Positions 25,294 through 32,625 of a DNA stretch of 64,000 nucleotides are shown here, piece by piece (within the stretch, counting starts at the first letter, position 1; each line of letters begins with the position of its first letter). Source of the stretch: Acidimicrobiales bacterium. Its GTDB lineage: Bacteria > Actinomycetota > Acidimicrobiia > Acidimicrobiales > Iamiaceae. The notes under the pieces are model-generated. The model was not told the origin of the DNA. It worked only from the letters and a program-made list of their open reading frames with translations, and made no database searches. The DNA lies in contig DASZTW010000008.1 in the NCBI GenBank assembly GCA_035547835.1, positions 62,001 to 126,000 of the forward strand. The letters run 5' to 3'. The position numbers and the translations under genes were made by a program.

Positions 25294-25986
25294 GTGCCAG
25301 GAGCGAAGCTCGGCGACGAAGCCGGCGAGGACGAAGAAGTCGCCGACCTCGCGATGTCGCGTGCGCTCGGCACCCCCGCCAGCGAGCGGGTGTTGCGGAC
25401 CCGGGGCCGCCAGACCATGGCCCGCCTCCTCGACGCCGGTCGCGATGTCGTGGCCCGTCAAGGTCACCAGGCCGCTCGTATCGACGACATCGTGCAGGAG
25501 GCCGCCGTCTCGCACGGCACGTTCTACCTGTACTTCACCGACAAGGACGACCTGCTCCGCGCGCTGGCGGAGGAATGCGTCGAGGAAGTGGTGGAGCTCG
25601 CCGTCGGGCTGGGGCCCGTCGAGCCTGGCGAGGCCGGCTTCCGGGAAGTGCGGGCATGGGTGGCACGGTTCTTCGAGACGTACGAACGGTGGGGCGCGGT
25701 CATCCGCGTGTTCATGGAGCGACGCCACGTCGACCGCCGTCTCGCCGCGCGAGGAACCGAGGCGTTCACCAGCATCCGACGCTCGTTGCAGGCCCGCCTG
25801 GCGGAGGCCTCCAGCCCGGCCGCCGGCCGCGACGACCCGTCCACCGGGCTGGCCGCCGCCGCGATGTTGGCGATGGTCGAGCGCTACGCGTATCTGGTCG
25901 TCGCTCGCGGCATCCCGCTCGACACCGATGATCTGCTCGACACCGTCGCCCGCATGGTCCACCGCGGCTTCTTCGGCGGTCGGTGA
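25294..25986 (+). CDS. TetR-family regulator 2 (candidate regulon repressor)
   Basis: A 230-residue TetR protein. After an acidic 40-residue lead comes RGRQTMARLLDAGRDVVARQGHQAARIDDIVQEAAVSHGTFYLYFTDKDDLL, closely similar to TetR 1 (22889-23614) with the same recognition segment SHGTFYLYF. The start is GTG 25294 behind AGGGAG; an ATG at 25354 would drop 20 unconserved residues and cannot be excluded. The regulon palindrome directly upstream suggests autoregulation. The arylsulfatase gene follows after 26 bp on the same strand and is probably co-transcribed. Confidence 0.88.
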   Translation: MPGAKLGDEAGEDEEVADLAMSRALGTPASERVLRTRGRQTMARLLDAGRDVVARQGHQAARIDDIVQEAAVSHGTFYLYFTDKDDLLRALAEECVEEVVELAVGLGPVEPGEAGFREVRAWVARFFETYERWGAVIRVFMERRHVDRRLAARGTEAFTSIRRSLQARLAEASSPAAGRDDPSTGLAAAAMLAMVERYAYLVVARGIPLDTDDLLDTVARMVHRGFFGGR

Positions 25987-26012
25987 CCGCTCCGTCGAGG
26001 GGGTGAGAGCAG

Positions 26013-28430
26013 GTGGGTGACGCAGCGTCGTTCGATGGGGTGATCGCCAGGTACGCCCGCGACGCGGTGCCGTCGTGGAGCTCGCCCAGACGGGCCCGGC
26101 GAGGTGCGCCGAACGTGGTCCTGATGGTGCTCGACGACGTCGGCTTCGCGCAGCTCGGATGCTTCGGCTCCGACTTGCGCACCCCGAACCTCGACGCACT
26201 CGCCGAGCGCGGCCTGCGATACACGAACTTCCACACCACATCGCTGTGCTCGCCCACCCGGGCCTGCCTGCTCACCGGCCGCAACCACCACGCCAACGGC
26301 ATGGGCCGCATCATCGAGCTGGCCACCGGGTTCCCTGGTTATGACGCCCGCATCCCGCACGCCAACGGGATGTTGTCCGAGGTGCTGGTCGACGCCGGCT
26401 ATGCGGCCTGGGCCGTGGGCAAGTGGCACTTGACGCCCGTCGAGGAGTGCCATGTCGGGGCAACCCGGGAGCGGTGGCCGCTCGGCCGTGGCTTCGAACG
26501 GTTCTACGGGTTCTTCGAGGGCGAGACGCACCAGTTCGCCCCCGCGCTGCTGTGCGACAACCACGTGGTCGCGCCGCCGGGGCGCTGGGAGGACGGCTAC
26601 CACCTCACCACCGACCTGGTCGGCCAGGCCATGGGTCTGGTCGACGACCTGCGGGCGGTCGACGCCGACAAGCCGTTCTTCCTCTACTTGTGCCCGGGCG
26701 CCTGCCACTCGCCGCACCAGCCACCGCCGTCGTGGGTCGAGGCCGAGCGCGGTCGTTTCGACGGCGGGTGGGATGCATGGCGCGACGCCACGTTCGCCCG
26801 CCAGCTCGCCGCCGGGATCGTCCCCGCCGGCACCGAGTTGTCGCCTCGGCCCGATTGGGTGCCCGCGTGGTCGTCGTTGTCGGCCGACCAGCAGCGGCTC
26901 TACGCCCGCTACATGGAGGCGTTCGCCGGCTTCCTGGCGCACACCGACCACGAGCTGGGCCGCTTCGTGAGCTTCCTGGCCGAACGGGGTGAGCTCGACA
27001 ACACGTTGCTCGTGGTGCTTTCCGACAACGGCGCCAGCTCCGAAGGCGGACCGGGCGGATCGACCAACGACATCCGCAACTGGAACTTGGCACCGTCGAC
27101 GCTCGAAGAAGGGCTGATCCGGTTGGAGCAGATCGGTGGGCCGTGGTGCCACAACAACTACCCGTGGGGGTGGACGGTCGCCGGGAACACGCCGTTTCGC
27201 CGGTGGAAGCGCGAGGTCCACGAAGGCGGCGTGGCCGACCCGCTGCTGGTGCACTGGCCGGCGGGGATCGGCGCCGACGAGCGGGGCGACGGCCTGCGCC
27301 GCCAGTACGTCCATGCGATCGACCTCTTTCCGACCGTGCTCGAAGCGGCGGGCGTGGAGTCGCCGACCGAACTGCGGGGCGTCGTGCAACGGCACCTCGA
27401 CGGGGTGAGCTTCGAGGCCACGTTCGGCGACGCCGCGGCGCCGGACCGCCACACCCGCCAGTACTACGAGATGTTCGGCTGCCGGGCGTTGTACGACGAC
27501 GGGTGGAAAGCCGTCACGTGGCACCCGATCGCCGATGAGCGCACCCCGCTCGAGGACGACCAGTGGGAGCTGTACCACGTGGCCGTCGACCCGTCGGAGT
27601 GCCACGACCTGGCGTCGGTCGAGCCCGAGCGCCTGGGGGCGATGGTCGAGTGGTGGTGGGAGGAAGCGGAGCGCAACCAGGTCCTGCCGCTCGACTGCGC
27701 GCCGTTCGGCGAGCTGTTCGAGGGTCGCCACCCGTCGATCCCGCCGCGCAACCGCTATGTGTACCGCCCCGACCGTCCACCGGTCCCCGAGGCGTTGGCC
27801 GCCAACGTCCGGAACCGGTCGCACGTCGTGACCGCCGAGGTGGTGGTCCCCGAAAACCCCGCTGCTGTGAGCACGCAACCACCTGGGGGGTGGTCAAGTG
27901 CTCACAGCTCGGGGGTTGGAGGGGTTGCACAGGGCCGAGGGGCCGCGGCGGCGGAGGCTGCGGGGGCAGGTGGGGGGCCAGAGGGGGGTGGCGGGCTCGA
28001 GGGGGTGTTGGCGTCGCAGGGGTCCGGGCTCGGAGGCTGGGTGCTGTACGTCGAAGACGACCGCTTGCGCTACGCGCACAACCGGTCGAGCTACGAGTGG
28101 CACCGCATCACCAGCGAGGAGGTGATCCCGCCCGGCGAGCACCGCCTGGCGTTCCGGTTCACCCGCACGGGCGACCACCGCGGCACCGGCGAGCTGCTCG
28201 TCGACGGCGAGGTGGTCGGCACTGGCGAGATCCCCGACTTCACGCCGCTGCGGTTCTCGCTGACCGGCGCCGGGCTCACGTGCGGCTACAGCGAGGGCTT
28301 GCCGGTCTGTCCCGAGCACACCGCCCCGTTCCGGTTCACCGGGACCATCCACCGCGTGGTGATCGACGTCGACGGCGAGCCCCACGTCGATCCCGATGCC
28401 GAGGCCCAAGCCGGCATCACGACGCAGTAA
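26013..28430 (+). CDS. Arylsulfatase (type I) with in-frame repeat insertion
   Basis: An 805-residue sulfatase paralogous to 11141-13405: the same NVVLMVLDDVGFAQLGC lead, the maturation box CSPTRACLLTGR with formylglycine Cys79, GKWHLTP, and a C-terminal beta-sandwich. No signal peptide is visible. The extra length comes from about 50 residues near 613-663 (PENPAAVSTQPPGG ... GGGPEGGGGLEG) that the paralogue lacks. The DNA encoding the start of this insert (27861-27910) is a copy of the dispersed palindrome. It splits the C-terminal sandwich between VTAEVVVP and SGLGGWVLYVEDD; the paralogue has only about 15 residues there. The frame is kept, so the enzyme may still fold. It probably lies in an operon with TetR 2. 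Confidence 0.9.
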   Translation: MGDAASFDGVIARYARDAVPSWSSPRRARRGAPNVVLMVLDDVGFAQLGCFGSDLRTPNLDALAERGLRYTNFHTTSLCSPTRACLLTGRNHHANGMGRIIELATGFPGYDARIPHANGMLSEVLVDAGYAAWAVGKWHLTPVEECHVGATRERWPLGRGFERFYGFFEGETHQFAPALLCDNHVVAPPGRWEDGYHLTTDLVGQAMGLVDDLRAVDADKPFFLYLCPGACHSPHQPPPSWVEAERGRFDGGWDAWRDATFARQLAAGIVPAGTELSPRPDWVPAWSSLSADQQRLYARYMEAFAGFLAHTDHELGRFVSFLAERGELDNTLLVVLSDNGASSEGGPGGSTNDIRNWNLAPSTLEEGLIRLEQIGGPWCHNNYPWGWTVAGNTPFRRWKREVHEGGVADPLLVHWPAGIGADERGDGLRRQYVHAIDLFPTVLEAAGVESPTELRGVVQRHLDGVSFEATFGDAAAPDRHTRQYYEMFGCRALYDDGWKAVTWHPIADERTPLEDDQWELYHVAVDPSECHDLASVEPERLGAMVEWWWEEAERNQVLPLDCAPFGELFEGRHPSIPPRNRYVYRPDRPPVPEALAANVRNRSHVVTAEVVVPENPAAVSTQPPGGWSSAHSSGVGGVAQGRGAAAAEAAGAGGGPEGGGGLEGVLASQGSGLGGWVLYVEDDRLRYAHNRSSYEWHRITSEEVIPPGEHRLAFRFTRTGDHRGTGELLVDGEVVGTGEIPDFTPLRFSLTGAGLTCGYSEGLPVCPEHTAPFRFTGTIHRVVIDVDGEPHVDPDAEAQAGITTQ
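27861..27910. repeat. Dispersed palindrome inside the arylsulfatase gene
   Basis: The left arm GCTGCTGTGAGCAC and the right arm GTGGTCAAGTGCTCACAGC (27890-27908) surround CACCTGGGG, matching the palindromes at 28453 and 56733 with some decay. About 95 bp of G-rich, Ala/Gly-coding DNA follow to roughly 28007. The insertion is in frame with the host gene. Confidence 0.8.
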
Positions 28431-28452
28431 CCGCCGAAACCCTTCCACCGTT

Positions 28453-28505
28453 CCCTGCTGTGAGCACTTGACGACCTCCTGGGTGGTCAAGTGCTCACAG
28501 CAGGG
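28453..28505. repeat. Dispersed palindrome, best-preserved copy
   Basis: Two 24-base arms (28453-28476 and 28482-28505) beginning CCCTGCTGTGAGCACTTGAC pair with one mismatch around the 5-base loop TCCTG. It sits in the 81-bp gap between the convergent ends of the arylsulfatase and pirin genes, where it could act as a bidirectional terminator or RNA-stabilising hairpin. Confidence 0.88.
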
Positions 28506-28511
28506 TCGGGG

Positions 28512-29465
28512 TCAGGCGCGGAACGGCTGGATGCCGTCGGCGGGGACGGTGCCGAGGCGGCCGGCGTCGAAGTCCTCGAACGCCTGCTGGAGCTCGGCGC
28601 GGGTGTTCATGACGAACGGCCCGTACGCCGCGACGGGCTCCCCGATCGGGCGGCCGCCGAGCAGCAGGACGTCGAGCTGGCGGTCGGGCGCGGCCGTGAG
28701 CGTGATGGCCTCGCCGCCCTCGAAGCGGGCGAGCTGGCCGACCACGATGGGCGCGCCCTCCGTGCCTGCAGTGCCGGCGCCGTCGAGGACGTAGGCCAGC
28801 GCGTTGTAGTCCGCTCGCCACGGCAGCACCATCTGCGCCCCGGGGGCGAGGGTGGCGTGGGCGACGACGATCGGGGTGTGCGTCGACCCCGGGCCCTTGT
28901 GGCCGGCGATGTCGCCGGCGATCAGGCGCACGAGGGCGCCGCCGTCGTCCGACGAGAGCAACTGGACGTCGCCAGCCTCGAGGCCTTGGTAGCGGGGCGT
29001 GATCATCTTGTCCTTCGACGGGAGGTTGACCCACAGCTGGATGCCGTGGAACAGCCCGCCGCTGACGACCAGCTCTTCCGGCGGGGTCTCGATGTGGAGC
29101 AAGCCGCTCCCGGCGGTCATCCACTGCGTCGCGCCATCGGTGATCACACCGCCGCCGCCGTGGGAGTCCTGGTGGAGGAACGTGCCGTCGATCATGTACG
29201 TGACGGTCTCGAAGCCACGATGCGGGTGCCAGGGGGTGCCTTTGGGCTCGCCGGGGGCGTAGTCGACCTCGCCCATCTGGTCCATGTGGATGAACGGGTC
29301 GAGGTCGGTGAGCGAGACGCCAGCGAACGCGCGCCGCACCGGGAAGCCTTCGCCCTCGAAGCCGTTGGGGGCGGTGGTGACCGAGGCGACGGGCCGCTGC
29401 CGCACGTCGGCCGTCGGGCGTGCGATCTTCGCGAGGGTGAGCGTGTCGGCGGTTACGGCGGGCAT
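28512..29465 (-). CDS. Pirin-family bicupin
   Basis: A 317-residue two-cupin protein. The N-terminal cupin holds the metal-site motif HPHRGFETVTY and the further ligands HQDSH and IETP, all typical of pirins, iron-dependent proteins that are quercetinase-like oxygenases or redox-sensing cofactors. The C-terminal pirin_C domain ends at AAYGPFVMNTRAELQQAFEDFDAGRLG. I start at ATG 29465 (MPAVTADTL) because GGAGGTGGCC precedes it; translation from 29567 would add an Arg-rich stretch. It converges on the arylsulfatase gene with the repeat hairpin between them. Confidence 0.92.
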   Translation of the reverse strand: MPAVTADTLTLAKIARPTADVRQRPVASVTTAPNGFEGEGFPVRRAFAGVSLTDLDPFIHMDQMGEVDYAPGEPKGTPWHPHRGFETVTYMIDGTFLHQDSHGGGGVITDGATQWMTAGSGLLHIETPPEELVVSGGLFHGIQLWVNLPSKDKMITPRYQGLEAGDVQLLSSDDGGALVRLIAGDIAGHKGPGSTHTPIVVAHATLAPGAQMVLPWRADYNALAYVLDGAGTAGTEGAPIVVGQLARFEGGEAITLTAAPDRQLDVLLLGGRPIGEPVAAYGPFVMNTRAELQQAFEDFDAGRLGTVPADGIQPFRA

Positions 29466-29627
29466 GGCCACCTCCAAGTAGTTGCGTGTGCAAGTAAGCC
29501 TAACCGCCGGGGCGGCGATTGCATTCCCGCGGCGGGCAGCCGGCGCCGGGAACGTGCCGGTCCGCATCGGCCGGCAAGGAACCTGCAGGCGATGGGTGGA
29601 AGGACACGGCCGAGTTGGGGCACAATT

Positions 29628-29645
29628 CCTGACGGCGGCGTCAGG
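29628..29645. promoter_or_regulatory. Regulon operator 6 (amine oxidase)
   Basis: CCTGAC-ggcggc-GTCAGG with the flank TTTG, a perfect copy ending 32 bp before the amine oxidase start. It is in the 212-bp gap divergent from the pirin gene; I see no other element in that gap. Confidence 0.75.
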
Positions 29646-29677
29646 TTTGGTCCGACCCGCTGCGCGATCTGGAGGCG

Positions 29678-31090
29678 ATGGTGAGCATTGGGCCTGTGGG
29701 CGAAGAGGTCGACGTCGCGATCGTCGGCGCCGGGCTCGCCGGGCTGACGGCGGCGATGGACCTGGTCGACGCCGGCCTCACCGTCCGGGTCCTCGAAGCT
29801 CGTGACCGTGTCGGCGGCCGCACGTGGAACCACGACCTCGGCGACGGGAAAGTGGTCGAGATCGGCGGCCAGTGGGTGGGGCCCACCCAAGATCACGTGC
29901 TCGCGCTCGCCCGCTCGCTCGGCGTCGACACCCACCCCACGTACGACGAGGGTCGCCGGATCCTCCACATCGGCGGGCGCCGCGTCGCCTACGCGGGCAT
30001 GACCCCCCACATCAACCCGATCGGGCTGCTCGACGTCGCCACGGCGATGGCCTCGCTTGCTCGCCTCTCCAAGCGCGTCCCGCTCGACGCGCCGTGGGAT
30101 GCCCGCGGTGCCCGCCGGCTCGACTCCCAGACGCTGGCGTCGTGGGCCGGCCGTCATGTCCACACCCACATGGGTCGCATGACGGTCGAGCTGTTCGCCC
30201 AGAGCGTGATGGCGTGCGAGCCCAACGAGGTGTCGCTGCTCCACTTCCTGTTCTACGTGCGGTCGGCAGGCGGCTTCCGCTACCTCACCGACGTGGTCGG
30301 CGGCGCCCAGCAGGACCGATTCATCGGCGGGTCGCAGGAGCTCAGCCTGCGCATGGCGGCCACGCTGACGTCCAAGCTGGGCGCCGACGCGGTCCGCCTC
30401 AGCTCGCCGGTCCTGCGCATCGAGCACGACGGCGACCGCGTGCACGTGTTCGGTCGCGACGCCGTCGTCACCGCCCGCCGTGTGATCGTGGCCGTGCCGC
30501 CGATGTTGGCCGGCCGGATCGACTACGACCCGCCCCTGCCCAGCTTGCGCGACCAGCTCACCCAGAAGGCGCCGATGGGGTCGGTCATCAAGGCGCTCGC
30601 GATCTACGACGAACCGTTCTGGCGGCGTGACGGGTTCAGCGGGCAAGCCGCGGGCGACGTCGGCGCGGTGCGCGCCACGTTCGACAACTGCACGCCCGAC
30701 GGCGACCCGGGCATCTTGCTCGGCTTCATCGAGGCCGAGAACGCGCGGCGACTGTCGCGGATGGCACCGGCCGAGCGCCGCGACGAGGTGCTCGACTGCT
30801 TCGTGCGGTACTTCGGGCCCAAGGCCGCCCGCCCGGTCGACTACATCGAGCAGGACTGGACCGCGGAGCAATGGACGCGCGGCTGTTACGGCGCCCACTT
30901 CGCGCCGGGGGTATGGACCAGCTATGGGAAGGCGCTCCGCGTGCCGGTGGGACGCATCCACTGGGCCGGCACCGAGACCTCGCCGGTGTGGAGCGGCTAC
31001 ATGGACGGCGCGGTCCGCTCCGGCGAACGCGCCGCCGCCGAGGTCCTCCACGGCGAGCGCCTGACCGAGCCCGGCCTCCAACCCGCCTGA
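29678..31090 (+). CDS. Flavin monoamine oxidase family protein
   Basis: A 470-residue FAD amine oxidase. The dinucleotide-binding fold opens with VAIVGAGLAGLTAAMDLVDAG and LEARDRVGGRTW (residues 12-50), and the C-terminal FAD contact is IHWAGTETSPVWSGYMDGAVRSGERAA. A GCY motif near residue 404 (RGCYGAHFAPG) occupies the region where eukaryotic MAO attaches FAD covalently, so covalent flavin is possible but unproven. It oxidises an amine to an imine with H2O2 release, or acts on another CH-NH/CH-CH donor. GGAGG lies close to the ATG at 29678, so GTG 29681 could also be used. The regulon palindrome precedes it. Confidence 0.88.
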   Translation: MVSIGPVGEEVDVAIVGAGLAGLTAAMDLVDAGLTVRVLEARDRVGGRTWNHDLGDGKVVEIGGQWVGPTQDHVLALARSLGVDTHPTYDEGRRILHIGGRRVAYAGMTPHINPIGLLDVATAMASLARLSKRVPLDAPWDARGARRLDSQTLASWAGRHVHTHMGRMTVELFAQSVMACEPNEVSLLHFLFYVRSAGGFRYLTDVVGGAQQDRFIGGSQELSLRMAATLTSKLGADAVRLSSPVLRIEHDGDRVHVFGRDAVVTARRVIVAVPPMLAGRIDYDPPLPSLRDQLTQKAPMGSVIKALAIYDEPFWRRDGFSGQAAGDVGAVRATFDNCTPDGDPGILLGFIEAENARRLSRMAPAERRDEVLDCFVRYFGPKAARPVDYIEQDWTAEQWTRGCYGAHFAPGVWTSYGKALRVPVGRIHWAGTETSPVWSGYMDGAVRSGERAAAEVLHGERLTEPGLQPA

Positions 31091-31138
31091 CCGGCCGGGG
31101 TGCCCGCCCAACCCACCCCGGTGTGTGCTGGGGGCAAC

Positions 31139-31176
31139 GGGGGCGCCCCCGCTTCTCACCGCACCTCGAGGTGCGG
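31139..31176. other. Two perfect palindromes before tRNA-Ser
   Basis: GGGGGCGCCCCC (31139-31150) and the 18-base CCGCACCTCGAGGTGCGG (31159-31176) lie between the amine oxidase stop and the tRNA. They could be a terminator for the amine oxidase or a processing/regulatory structure of the tRNA transcript. Confidence 0.4.
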
Positions 31177-31198
31177 GGACCCTCCTACGATGGGCGGC

Positions 31199-31283
31199 GG
31201 AGCGGTGGCAGAGCGGACGAATGCACTCGCCTTGAAAGCGAGCGGCCCGCAAGGGTCCGGGGGTTCGAATCCCTCCCGCTCCG
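31199..31283 (+). tRNA. tRNA-Ser (anticodon TGA)
   Basis: An 85-nt class II tRNA. Acceptor arms GGAGCGG (31199-31205) and CCGCTCC (31276-31282) with discriminator G. D-arm TGGCAGAGCGGACGAATGCA. Anticodon stem CTCGC/GCGAG around CTTGAAA gives anticodon TGA. A long variable arm (CGGCCCGCAAGGGTCCG) and T-arm GGGGG-TTCGAAT-CCCTC follow. The 3' CCA is not encoded. No tyrosine recombinase remnant or direct repeat shows that it is used as an integration site in this window. Confidence 0.95.
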
Positions 31284-31329
31284 CGCACGGCACGAGCCGA
31301 GGCGACTCGCGCTCGCGCGCCGGATCGCG

Positions 31330-32625
31330 TCAGGTCGCGCCAGGCGCAGGTCCCAGCCGGTACAGCACCTCGCCGGCATCGGGCACCACCAACGCCCCGG
31401 GGTCAGCCGTCCAGCGGTCGATGTCGACCGCCGCGGGGTCCAGCCACCCGAGGTTGGCCCGCCGCACCACGTCTTCGGGGATCGACGTGGCGAGCGTGAC
31501 CTTCACCCGTGGGACCTCGCCTCGTTCCGGGTCGTACGTGCCGGCGCCGTAGAGGTGCGTGGAGTGGGCGAGCTCCCCGCGGCGGTGGTCGCGGTAGCGG
31601 TCCCAATGTGCCAAGAAGTAGTCGCGGCAGTGGTAGCCGAGCTCGTCCAGGCCCGGGTGCATCGCCGAGATCTGGGTGATGTGGGGGGCGTACACCACGA
31701 CCTCGCCACCGTCGGCCACCACCGGCTCGACTTTGTAGAAGCCCTTGGCGCCCGTCCACATGTCGTCGTAGCGGCTGGGCACGAGCGACAGGACCCGTTG
31801 CACAGGCTCGGGCAGGTACATGACGTGCGACTTGGCCGCGACCCGCGCGGCGGCCTCCCACGACGCGACCGGATCGCCGAATGTGACGGCTTCCAGGCCG
31901 CCCGTGTCGGGGTGGACCACGACCGACAGCGCGTGACGTTCTCCCGGCACGAGCTCGGCGGCCGCGTGGACCAGGGCGCGCACCGGCGTGATACCGGGTG
32001 TGCCGATGATCTCGGCGCTGGTGATGAGTGCGCCCAACCAGTGGGTGACGTCGATCAGTTCCGGCCCGGACAAACCGGGGAAGAGGTACTTGTTGCCGCC
32101 GGAGAACCCCACCACCTCGTGCGGCAGCACCGGGCCGACGATCAGCGTGACGTCGTGGTCGATCACGAGGCGGTTGATCCGCACGTCCACCGCTTCGTCG
32201 AGACGTCCTGCCGACAGCCGTTTGACGGTGCCGGCGTCGAGCTGGCCCACGGCCGCGAACGTGTCGTCGTCCCACCAGGCGTGGTTCACCACCTGGAGGT
32301 CGGACCCGCCCACCAGGCGCCGGAGCGCGTCGCCGTCGAGCGGTGCGTGGGTTCCGAGCGCGACGACCGCGGTGCACGACCGCACGCGGTCGGCGACCGC
32401 GTCGACGATGGCGCCGAGGAGCAGCGGCAGCGGGCACGAACGGGTGGCGTCGGGGATCACCAGGCAGAGCGACCGATCGTCGAGGCCGACACGGTCGAGG
32501 TGGCGACGCACGAACGCGCGAAGGTCGGCCTCGCCGAGGAGCTCGCCCACCCCGCCGAGCATCGCACTGTCCCGGTGCCCAGAGGGTCGTGGTGGGGGAT
32601 CGCGGTGGTCGCCGGAGCCGGTCAT
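31330..32625 (-). CDS. larA: LarA-like nickel-pincer racemase/epimerase (DUF2088)
   Basis: A 431-residue protein of the lactate racemase family. LVIPDATRSCPLP at the start, the central HEVVGFSGGNKYLFPGLSGPELID, and SAEIIGTPGITPVRALVHAAA are characteristic of the LarA N-terminal domain. LarA enzymes use a nickel-pincer nucleotide made by LarB/LarC/LarE, none of which is in this window, and homologues racemise or epimerise various 2-hydroxy acids including sugar acids. It is last in the hexuronate cluster, and its ATG overlaps the stop of the upstream oxidoreductase (ATGA at 32622-32625). A sugar-acid epimerase role is therefore more likely than lactate racemisation. Confidence 0.85.
   Translation of the reverse strand: MTGSGDHRDPPPRPSGHRDSAMLGGVGELLGEADLRAFVRRHLDRVGLDDRSLCLVIPDATRSCPLPLLLGAIVDAVADRVRSCTAVVALGTHAPLDGDALRRLVGGSDLQVVNHAWWDDDTFAAVGQLDAGTVKRLSAGRLDEAVDVRINRLVIDHDVTLIVGPVLPHEVVGFSGGNKYLFPGLSGPELIDVTHWLGALITSAEIIGTPGITPVRALVHAAAELVPGERHALSVVVHPDTGGLEAVTFGDPVASWEAAARVAAKSHVMYLPEPVQRVLSLVPSRYDDMWTGAKGFYKVEPVVADGGEVVVYAPHITQISAMHPGLDELGYHCRDYFLAHWDRYRDHRRGELAHSTHLYGAGTYDPERGEVPRVKVTLATSIPEDVVRRANLGWLDPAAVDIDRWTADPGALVVPDAGEVLYRLGPAPGAT

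Noticed and set aside
31199-31283. tRNA used as an integration site for a genomic island
   Set aside because: No integrase and no direct repeat of the tRNA 3' end are visible in the window.
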